DNA of 10,480 nucleotides from Methylococcaceae bacterium (GTDB lineage: Bacteria > Pseudomonadota > Gammaproteobacteria > Methylococcales > Methylomonadaceae): positions 1-10,480 of the forward strand of contig CANNNN010000068.1 of NCBI GenBank assembly GCA_947506075.1, read 5' to 3'. Positions 1 to 5,750 of the stretch are shown here, piece by piece. Positions within the stretch are counted from its first letter, which is position 1; each line of letters starts with the position of its first letter. The notes under the pieces were generated by a model, which saw only the letters and a program-made list of their open reading frames with translations, did not search any database and was not told the DNA's origin. Made by a program: the position numbers and the translations under genes.

Positions 1-1
1 G

Positions 2-736
2 CATGTAATGAACGATAACGCTGCTGACCCGTTGGATGCGTTTCGCAAGATCAATGTTGACGGCACGCTTAATCTTGCCAGACAGGCAGTAAAAGCAGGT
101 GTGCAGCGTTTTGTTTTTATCAGCTCGATCAGGGTCAATGGCGAGAGTACCTTGTCGGGCCAAGCTTATACGGCGGAAGATCGGCCTGCGCCGGTAGATT
201 GTTATGGTATTTCCAAGCTTGAAGCGGAAAATGAGTTGCGACAGATGGCGGCTCAATCCGGCATGGAAGTGGTGATTATTCGCCCGCCTTTGGTTTACGG
301 ACCCGGGGTGAAGGGTAATTTTTACAGTATGATGCGTTGGCTGGAGAAGGGAGTCCCGTTACCGTTGGGGGCGATTCATAATAAGCGCAGTTTTGTGGCG
401 CTGGATAATTTGGTCGATTTGATTGCAACCTGTGTCACGCATCCTGCCGCCGCAAATCAGATATTTTTGGCCGGAGATGGTGCAGATATTTCTACTACTG
501 AATTGTTGCAATATTTGGGCAACGCATTGGGTAAGCCCGCAAGGTTATTGCCTATGCCTGTCTGGATGTTAAAAACCGGCGCTATGTTACTGGGCAAGTC
601 TGATATGGCTCAGCGTTTATGCGGTTCGCTACAGGTTAATATCGGCAAAACATGTCAGCTGCTGGACTGGAAACCTCCGGTGACGGTGGATGAGACGTTG
701 ACGAAAACCGCAGCAGATTTTTTGCAAAATTCATAG
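2..736 (+). CDS. NAD-dependent sugar epimerase/4-ketoreductase (extended SDR), 5'-truncated
   Basis: Extended short-chain dehydrogenase/reductase acting on a nucleotide sugar. The frame is open to the left edge: His-Val precede the first ATG at 8, and the family motif runs on as HVMNDNAADPL, so that ATG is internal and the N-terminal Rossmann GxxGxxG lies outside the window. What remains shows the NVDGTLNLARQA helix, the FISSIRVNGE strand carrying the catalytic Ser, the catalytic Y-x3-K in CYGISKLEAE, and the IIRPPLVYGPG substrate-side motif. It ends in TAG at 734-736. The family includes UDP-GlcNAc/UDP-Glc 4-epimerases and the WbpV-type UDP-4-keto-6-deoxy-GlcNAc 4-reductases. The WbpL- and WbpM-like genes just downstream make the second reading attractive, giving UDP-QuiNAc, but substrate cannot be told from sequence. 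The 164 bp before the next gene contain only a 5-bp hairpin (851-863). Confidence 0.88.
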   Translation, partial: HVMNDNAADPLDAFRKINVDGTLNLARQAVKAGVQRFVFISSIRVNGESTLSGQAYTAEDRPAPVDCYGISKLEAENELRQMAAQSGMEVVIIRPPLVYGPGVKGNFYSMMRWLEKGVPLPLGAIHNKRSFVALDNLVDLIATCVTHPAAANQIFLAGDGADISTTELLQYLGNALGKPARLLPMPVWMLKTGAMLLGKSDMAQRLCGSLQVNIGKTCQLLDWKPPVTVDETLTKTAADFLQNS

Positions 737-900
737 TGAACAAGGATGTCGGCAAGTCAATAAATAGGCTGCCAACTAAACACGGGACATTGAGTAGCAA
801 GATAATTTTCCAGTACCCAAAAGTTCGGCATCCCTGCCAGTACGACGGAAGTGGGTAGCCCACAAAAAGCAGTAAATTTGCTGTTACAACAGAGGTATAA

Positions 901-1932
901 ATGATTTTTTGGTTGCTGTTGTTGGCAATGGCCGGTTCCTGGGTGCTTACCGGTTTTTTATGCCGTTATGCGTTGGCGAAAAACCTGATCGACATCCCTA
1001 ATGAGCGCAGCTCGCATTCAGTGCCCACGCCTCGCGGCGGCGGCGTTGCTATTGTGCTTTCATTTCTGGCAGTCCTGCCTGTTTTATATCGTTTCGATTT
1101 GCTTTCTGCCTCGGTGTGTTTGGCCTTGGTGGGCGCTGGTATAGCCGTCGCGGTCACAGGGTTTCTTGATGACCACGGGCATATCGCGGCACGCTGGCGT
1201 TTATTGGTGCATTTTGGCGCGGCGGCTTGGGGGCTTTATTGGCTGGGAGGTTTGCCGCAGCTTATGGCTTTTGGTCAGGTATTGGATTTGGGCTGGCTGG
1301 GCTATATCTGTGCAGCGGTTTATGTCGTCTGGCTACTCAATCTGTACAACTTCATGGATGGCATTGATGGCTTGGCGGGCATGGAGGCGATCACGGTCTG
1401 TTGCAGCGGCGCGCTGATGATTTATCTGGTCGCGCCGGATTCAAATGCCTGGGTGCTGCAGGTTCTTTTAGCTGCAGCCGCGCTTGGATTTCTGATCTGG
1501 AATTTTCCGCCCGCTAAGATTTTTATGGGTGACGCTGGCAGCGGTTTTTTGGGAATTATGTTGGCATTGCTTTCGGTGCAGGCTGCCGGGCTTGAGCCTC
1601 GTTTATTTTGGGTTTGGTTAATCTTGTTGGCTGTGTTTATCGTCGATGCGACCCTGACCTTGTGCCGCCGCGTGTTGCGCGGAGAAAAGTTTTATGAGGC
1701 CCATCATAGTCACGCTTATCAATATGCGTCGCGCATCCTGGGCGCTCATCGCCCTGTTACCCTGGTAATCGCCGCTATTAATGTTTGCTGGTTGTTGCCT
1801 GTTGCACTGTTGGTTACGCTGGGAAAACTGGACGGTATCCTGGGGCTCATCGTCGCGTATTTGCCGTTATTTATCTTGGCCTATCGTTATAAAGCTGGTG
1901 ATCGGTTATCGCAAACCGCGCGATCCGAATGA
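901..1932 (+). CDS. wbpL: Polyprenyl-phosphate HexNAc-1-phosphate transferase, WbpL/WecA-like (GT family 4)
   Basis: Integral inner-membrane enzyme of the MraY/WecA superfamily. It transfers a sugar-1-phosphate from a UDP-HexNAc to undecaprenyl phosphate and so starts a lipid-linked polysaccharide repeat unit on the cytoplasmic face. The 343 residues are mostly hydrophobic helices. Family signatures appear in order: SVPTPRGGG (40-48), the Asp pair in GFLDD (87-91) that binds Mg/lipid phosphate, NFMDGIDGLAG (150-160), FMGDAGSGFLG (208-218) with the nucleophile/metal Asp211, and the cytoplasmic HHSHAYQ loop (268-274) typical of the WecA/WbpL branch. ATG at 901 has AGAGG at 891-895, a good ribosome site. 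It lies between an SDR gene and a WbpM-like gene, which fits the end of an O-antigen cluster. The symbol is by analogy with Pseudomonas; the sugar specificity (GlcNAc, QuiNAc or FucNAc) is inferred only. Confidence 0.92.
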   Translation: MIFWLLLLAMAGSWVLTGFLCRYALAKNLIDIPNERSSHSVPTPRGGGVAIVLSFLAVLPVLYRFDLLSASVCLALVGAGIAVAVTGFLDDHGHIAARWRLLVHFGAAAWGLYWLGGLPQLMAFGQVLDLGWLGYICAAVYVVWLLNLYNFMDGIDGLAGMEAITVCCSGALMIYLVAPDSNAWVLQVLLAAAALGFLIWNFPPAKIFMGDAGSGFLGIMLALLSVQAAGLEPRLFWVWLILLAVFIVDATLTLCRRVLRGEKFYEAHHSHAYQYASRILGAHRPVTLVIAAINVCWLLPVALLVTLGKLDGILGLIVAYLPLFILAYRYKAGDRLSQTARSE

Positions 1933-1968
1933 ACTTGTTGAATAAGGTATAATGACGGTTATTACGAT

Positions 1969-1982
1969 CTGATGTTACGCAG
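1969..1982 (+). repeat. Left terminal inverted repeat
   Basis: CTGATGTTACGCAG, an exact reverse complement of 2153-2166. The match extends inward to a TAG triplet if one base is gapped. A TATAAT box (1948-1953) lies just outside it but has no convincing -35 partner. Confidence 0.75.
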
Positions 1983-2152
1983 TAGAAACTCATCATCCCG
2001 TTTACCGCGCCTGCGCATCTCGCTTTTAACAGGATGGCCTTTCTTTTGGCTATTTTTCTTTGGCCATGCAAAGAAAAGTATCTCGCCTTCGGGTGCGAGA
2101 ACCCGTATCAAAAACCGTCGCGATAGCGACACAACAACTGAATACGCACTAT

Positions 2153-2166
2153 CTGCGTAACATCAG
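2153..2166 (-). repeat. Right terminal inverted repeat
   Basis: CTGCGTAACATCAG on the plus strand, exactly complementary to 1969-1982. It runs into a small perfect palindrome, CAGTTA-CGA-TAACTG (2164-2178), just upstream of the dehydratase start codon. Confidence 0.75.
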
Positions 2167-2188
2167 TTACGATAACTGAGCCTAATTA

Positions 2189-4141
2189 ATGAGATCAAAC
2201 ACACGCACCTGGTTTATAGGCCTTCGACGTCAAATAAAGGATTTCATACTTATTAGTGCGGATATATTTTTTGCTGTATTTGCGCTTTGGGCGGCTCTGG
2301 CTTTGCGCTGGGGTGAGCTGTATGTCCCTAAGCATGACGAGTGGATACTATTTGCTGCTGCGCCGTTGATCGCAGTCCCCATTTTTATTAAGCTGGGCTT
2401 GTATCGTGCGATTATTCGCTACATAGAAGTTAGGGCATTATGGACTATTATTCAGGCGACTACGTTGTATGCGCTGGTTTTTTCATTTGTACTGTATGAG
2501 TCTGGTATCAAAGGCATACCTCGGACGGTGTTGCCATTAAATGGCCTGAATATGCTGTTGCTGGTGGGTGGCAGTCGTTTTTTTGCGCGCTGGTGGTTGG
2601 GGGAGGTTTATTTAAACCTGGGCGGAGGCAGGGAGATAAAACACGCCAGAAAGAAAAATGTGGTGATTTATGGCGCGGGAAACGCAGGCGTGCAGTTGGC
2701 TTCCGCATTAGGCTACGGCCGCGAATTCAGGCCGGTCGCCTTTATCGATGATGACTCCACACTGCATAAACAAAAGGTCAACGGCCTTAGGATTTATCCG
2801 CTCAGTTCCCTGATGTATTTGATAGCCCGATATCAGGTTAGCGACGTGTTGCTGGCCATGCCTTCGGCCAATCGGGCGCGTAAAAGTGAAATCATTCACT
2901 CGCTGGAGCCCTTTGCGATTCATGTGATGTCCATGCCCGGATTGTCTGAAATAGCCCAAGGCAAAGTTACGGTCGATGCGCTGCAGGAGATTGATATTGA
3001 AGATTTGCTGGGCCGCGATGCGGTGGCTCCGGATCAAGCGCTGCTGCAAGCCAATATTGCCGGCAAGGTGGTGATGGTGACCGGCGCAGGAGGGTCTATC
3101 GGCTCAGAACTTTGCCGGCAGATTATCCGCTTGCAACCGGATACGCTGATTCTTTTTGAAATCAGTGAGTTTGCGCTTTATGCAATAGAAAAAAACTTGC
3201 TGCGGCTAGTGACTAAGGCAGGAAATCCTAAAGCAATACAGCTTATTCCGGTATTGGGTTCGGTTACCAATGGCGGCCGTATTGAAAAAGTGTGCAAGAC
3301 TTTCAAGGTGCAAACTATTTATCATGCGGCCGCTTATAAACATGTGCCCATGGTTGAAAGAAATCCGGGCGAGGCGATATGGAACAATGTCTTCGGCACC
3401 TTGCGTACAGCACTAGCAGCGATAAAGACAGAGGTTGAAACCTTTGTGCTGATCTCTACGGATAAAGCCGTCAGGCCCACCAATACCATGGGCGCGACCA
3501 AACGCTTTGCCGAGCTGATTTTGCAGGCGCTCAGTGCGCTCGATCATTCTCCAACCCGTTTTACGATGGTGCGCTTCGGTAATGTCTTGGGATCTTCCGG
3601 ATCGGTAGTACCCTTATTTAAAGAACAGATCGAAAGCGGCGGACCGGTCACGGTGACCGACGAACGAATCACCCGTTATTTTATGACCATACCTGAAGCG
3701 TCGCAGCTGGTTATTCAGGCGGGCGCCATGGGCTTGGGAGGCGACGTGTTTGTGCTGGATATGGGGGAACCCATTCGTATCATTGATTTGGCCAAAAGAA
3801 TGATCCATTTAAGCGGCCTGGAAATTCATGATTCCGAGCACCCCGCCGGCGATATAGAGATTTGCTATACCGGTTTAAGGCCTGGAGAAAAGTTGTATGA
3901 AGAACTGCTGATTGGCGACAATGTTTCAGAAACCAGTCATAAAAGAATTATGCGTGCGCAGGAGCAAGTTATTCCATGGCCCGAGCTGGAACTTATGCTG
4001 GCGGCCCTGGAGCTGGCAACGAAAGATGATGATTTTGAATTGGTTAGACGTATTTTAACGGAAGCCGTTGCCGGTTTTGTGCCGCAATGTGGAATTGAAG
4101 ATCTGTTGTGGAAAGAAGATAGAGGGTTAGCTCATGGATAA
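2189..4141 (+). CDS. wbpM: Membrane-anchored UDP-HexNAc 4,6-dehydratase, WbpM/CapD/FlaA1 family
   Basis: Converts UDP-GlcNAc to the UDP-4-keto-6-deoxy sugar, the first step to QuiNAc, FucNAc or bacillosamine-type sugars of surface glycans. The 650 residues match full-length WbpM-type proteins. About four membrane helices lie in residues 17-135. A first Rossmann-like domain has YGAGNAG (161-167), and the catalytic SDR domain opens with TGAGGSIGSE (298-307). AAYKHVPMVE (381-390) follows, then the active-site stretch 423-439 with Thr424-Asp425-Lys426 and Met434-x3-Lys438, where Met replaces the usual SDR Tyr, as is known for WbpM and PglF. RFGNVLGS and LRPGEKLYEELL occur further on. The start ATG lies just past the right end of the inverted-repeat element and has only a weak GAG (2178-2180) as a ribosome site. 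The gene's last 8 bp overlap the LysR gene. Exact product sugar is unknown. Confidence 0.93.
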   Translation: MRSNTRTWFIGLRRQIKDFILISADIFFAVFALWAALALRWGELYVPKHDEWILFAAAPLIAVPIFIKLGLYRAIIRYIEVRALWTIIQATTLYALVFSFVLYESGIKGIPRTVLPLNGLNMLLLVGGSRFFARWWLGEVYLNLGGGREIKHARKKNVVIYGAGNAGVQLASALGYGREFRPVAFIDDDSTLHKQKVNGLRIYPLSSLMYLIARYQVSDVLLAMPSANRARKSEIIHSLEPFAIHVMSMPGLSEIAQGKVTVDALQEIDIEDLLGRDAVAPDQALLQANIAGKVVMVTGAGGSIGSELCRQIIRLQPDTLILFEISEFALYAIEKNLLRLVTKAGNPKAIQLIPVLGSVTNGGRIEKVCKTFKVQTIYHAAAYKHVPMVERNPGEAIWNNVFGTLRTALAAIKTEVETFVLISTDKAVRPTNTMGATKRFAELILQALSALDHSPTRFTMVRFGNVLGSSGSVVPLFKEQIESGGPVTVTDERITRYFMTIPEASQLVIQAGAMGLGGDVFVLDMGEPIRIIDLAKRMIHLSGLEIHDSEHPAGDIEICYTGLRPGEKLYEELLIGDNVSETSHKRIMRAQEQVIPWPELELMLAALELATKDDDFELVRRILTEAVAGFVPQCGIEDLLWKEDRGLAHG

Positions 4142-5042
4142 ATTGACCAGTATGACCGTATTTGTTCGTGTCGCAAAAGCCGGAAGCTTTGCGGGTGGCG
4201 CCCGTGACCTGGACATTTCCAGAGCCATGGCGACCAAACATATCATGAACCTAGAGGGGGTGTTGGGTACTCGGCTATTCAACCGGACTACGCGCAGCCT
4301 GAACTTGACCGACGTCGGTGCTTCCTATCTGGAACGCTGTCAGCAAGTGTTGCTGGAAGTTGAGGAAATGGAGGCGGCGGTAACGCATTTGCAGACCGAA
4401 CCCAGAGGGATTTTAAGAATCAGTGCTCCGCCGGTCATTGGTGCGACGCATATCGCCAGTGCAGTATCAGAGTTTTTAAAAATTCATCCGGACTTGACGA
4501 TAGAGATGATCTTACAAAGCAGTCCCGGTGATTTGATTGATGAGGGCATTGATCTGGCTATTTCGTTGGGAGCCTTGGATGATACCAGCATGTTTGCTCG
4601 GAAACTGGCCAGTTCGGCGCTGGTGGTTTGCGGGTCACCGGACTATTTTGCGCGACAAGGCATACCCCGGGCGCCGGAAGATTTGGAAAATCACAGCTGT
4701 CTGGTTAATTGGGCTATCGCACCGAGAAATAAATGGCTGTTTAAAGGTGAAGCCGGCTATACCGGGATAACTGTTTCGGGACGAATTCAGGCTAACCAGG
4801 CCGATCCAATCCGCATCGCCGCAATTAGCGGCTTAGGACTAGTTATGCTGCCGACTTACATAGTCGGCCGGGATATTGAAAAAGGTCGACTGAAAGTTGT
4901 ACTGGAAAATTACACCTCGCCACCTTTGGATGTCCACGCGGTCTATCCGCATCGAAAATATTTGTCAGCCAAGGTCAGGGGTTTTATGGACTTTTTGCAG
5001 GAATGGCTGGAGCATCGGGTCAATTTGCCTGGAACGGAATAA
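4134..5042 (+). CDS. LysR-type transcriptional regulator
   Basis: A 302-residue LysR-type DNA-binding regulator, the usual length for the family. The N-terminal winged helix-turn-helix covers about residues 1-60 (MTVFVRVAKAGSFAGGARDL, then SRAMATKHIMNLE and LFNRTTRSLNLTD). A linker helix leads to the periplasmic-binding-protein-like effector domain from about 90 (GILRISAPPVIG) to the end. The general style is that of the CrgA/DmlR-like branch. No ligand or target can be named. ATG at 4134 lies inside the end of the dehydratase gene (8-bp overlap, different frame), with AGAGGG at 4121-4126 as ribosome site. It is therefore probably co-transcribed with, and perhaps translationally coupled to, the polysaccharide gene. 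There is no divergent partner gene, which is the common LysR arrangement, so its regulon is not evident from context. Confidence 0.93.
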   Translation: MDKLTSMTVFVRVAKAGSFAGGARDLDISRAMATKHIMNLEGVLGTRLFNRTTRSLNLTDVGASYLERCQQVLLEVEEMEAAVTHLQTEPRGILRISAPPVIGATHIASAVSEFLKIHPDLTIEMILQSSPGDLIDEGIDLAISLGALDDTSMFARKLASSALVVCGSPDYFARQGIPRAPEDLENHSCLVNWAIAPRNKWLFKGEAGYTGITVSGRIQANQADPIRIAAISGLGLVMLPTYIVGRDIEKGRLKVVLENYTSPPLDVHAVYPHRKYLSAKVRGFMDFLQEWLEHRVNLPGTE

Positions 5043-5063
5043 TTTACGAGGCAGGTTTTAGCA

Positions 5064-5165
5064 TTGAAAAAAGCAACACCACGAAGACTTTTTGCAGTAC
5101 TTAGTCGGCTTGATTCTGAACGCAATAGCATGAAGGGGCTTCGCTATTCCTTGACCGAATCCTAG
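5064..5165 (+). CDS. Possible 33-residue basic small ORF (weak)
   Basis: A short frame with a TTG start encodes a Lys/Arg-rich peptide beginning MKKATPRRLF and ending SLTES. An AGG (5053-5055) is spaced about 8 bases before the start. It is not recognised, and it overlaps both the stem-loop at 5124-5148 and the -35 box at 5151. It may be chance. It is listed because it is the only plausible frame in the 230-bp gap between the LysR and rhodanese genes. Confidence 0.15.
   Translation: MKKATPRRLFAVLSRLDSERNSMKGLRYSLTES
5124..5148 (+). other. Stem-loop downstream of the LysR gene
   Basis: AATAGC (5124-5129) pairs with GCTATT (5143-5148), and GAAG (5132-5135) pairs with CTTC (5139-5142), with a GGG loop and a 2-nt bulge. 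There is no T-run afterwards, so it is a weak terminator candidate at best. It lies directly upstream of the promoter at 5151. Confidence 0.4.
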
Positions 5166-5178
5166 GGGATGCGATAAT
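5151..5178 (+). promoter_or_regulatory. Sigma-70-like promoter for the rhodanese gene
   Basis: TTGACC (-35, 5151-5156) and GATAAT (-10, 5173-5178) are 16 bp apart; each box differs from consensus by one base. This predicts transcription starting near 5185 and a leader of about 88 nt before the rhodanese ATG at 5273. typA, 85 bp beyond the rhodanese gene, may be read from the same transcript. Confidence 0.6.
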
Positions 5179-5272
5179 AGGATACCCTAAATTGGATGGA
5201 TTGCTGTTTTAGCTGACTTTTCCTCTGGTTCTCTCGCTCCTGAGTGCGAACGAAAACATAAAGACAAACACG

Positions 5273-5665
5273 ATGATAGAAAATTTAGATCCGCAACAAG
5301 CCTGGGATTTGTTACAAAACAATTCCGATGCGGTGTTGGTGGATGTAAGAACCAAAGTTGAGCATGGGTTTGTAGGGCACCCACCCGGCGCAATATCGAT
5401 ACCCTGGAAGGAAGCCCCTGACTGGCAGCTTAATTCACAGTTTGTAGCGGACGTTAAAAAAATCGCAGCTGATCGTAATACCCCCATTTTATTGCTTTGT
5501 CGTAGCGGTCAACGATCGCTGGATGCGGCAAAAGCCTTGGAAGAAGCCGGTTACCAATTGTTAATTAATATTGTTGACGGTTTTGAAGGCGCACTGGATC
5601 AGCACAAGCATCGCGGCAATCTTGGCGGCTGGCGCTTTCTGGGCCTGCCCTGGGAGCAGAGCTAA
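5273..5665 (+). CDS. Single-domain rhodanese-like sulfurtransferase
   Basis: A 130-residue cytoplasmic protein made of one rhodanese domain. Such proteins carry sulfur as a persulfide on an active-site Cys and pass it to cyanide, thiols or partner proteins. The sequence shows VLVDVRTKVEHGFVGHPPGA (21-40), the CH2A-like region. The catalytic loop is C76-R-S-G-Q-R81 (LLLCRSGQRS), six residues long as in sulfur-handling rhodaneses rather than the seven-residue loop of Cdc25-type phosphatases. VDGFEGALD (101-109) follows, close to the usual family ending. There is no signal peptide. The ATG at 5273 has no strong Shine-Dalgarno sequence (only AAAG upstream). A good promoter lies about 90 bp upstream. 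Its partner is unknown; the gene lies directly ahead of typA on the same strand. Confidence 0.9.
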   Translation: MIENLDPQQAWDLLQNNSDAVLVDVRTKVEHGFVGHPPGAISIPWKEAPDWQLNSQFVADVKKIAADRNTPILLLCRSGQRSLDAAKALEEAGYQLLINIVDGFEGALDQHKHRGNLGGWRFLGLPWEQS

Positions 5666-5750
5666 GCATTTACACCCACTTCCCCCTTATCTTAAAAGGC
5701 TGCGCACCAAGCATCCTACCTTTATTTATTAAACCTTAGAGTACATAACA

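Larger units (their letters stand above)
1958..2176. mobile_element. MITE-like, hairpin-rich element with terminal inverted repeats
   Basis: This fills most of the gap between the transferase and dehydratase genes. Its ends carry a perfect 14-bp inverted repeat, CTGATGTTACGCAG at 1969-1982 and its complement at 2153-2166. The similarity continues imperfectly outward to GTTAT (1958-1962) and ATAAC (2172-2176). Inside are three hairpins: arms 2051-2062/2069-2080 (12 bp with one G.U), arms 2081-2086/2095-2100 (TCTCGC/GCGAGA, directly abutting the first), and arms 2117-2121/2126-2130 (GTCGC/GCGAC). A 62-codon reading frame (1972-2160) spans it but looks accidental. No transposase is present. TAATGA occurs just outside on both sides (1950-1955 and 2187-2192) but not flush with the repeat ends, so I do not claim a target duplication. 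A small non-autonomous element or dispersed structured repeat is the best reading. A transcribed structured RNA is possible. Confidence 0.6.

Noticed and set aside
8..10. ATG at position 8 as the true start of the first gene
   Set aside because: The reading frame is open upstream, and conserved family residues (His-Val) precede this Met in frame, so it is internal.
636..863. 75-codon minus-strand ORF overlapping the SDR gene end and the following gap
   Set aside because: Most of it overlaps the real gene. The peptide is unrecognised and there is no ribosome site.
1948..1953. Perfect TATAAT box just before the repeat element
   Set aside because: No acceptable -35 box occurs 15-19 bp upstream, so I did not call a promoter.
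1972..2160. 62-codon plus-strand ORF between the transferase and dehydratase genes
   Set aside because: It coincides with the inverted-repeat element, runs through all three hairpins, has no ribosome site and has odd low-complexity composition. It looks like a chance frame in a repeat.
2708..3049. 113-codon ORF antisense to the dehydratase
   Set aside because: It is fully inside a well-supported gene with no family signature or start signal.
5209..5487. Antisense ORF over the rhodanese gene (92 codons)
   Set aside because: It mirrors the rhodanese coding sequence and promoter leader. It is Ser/Cys-rich and has no motif.
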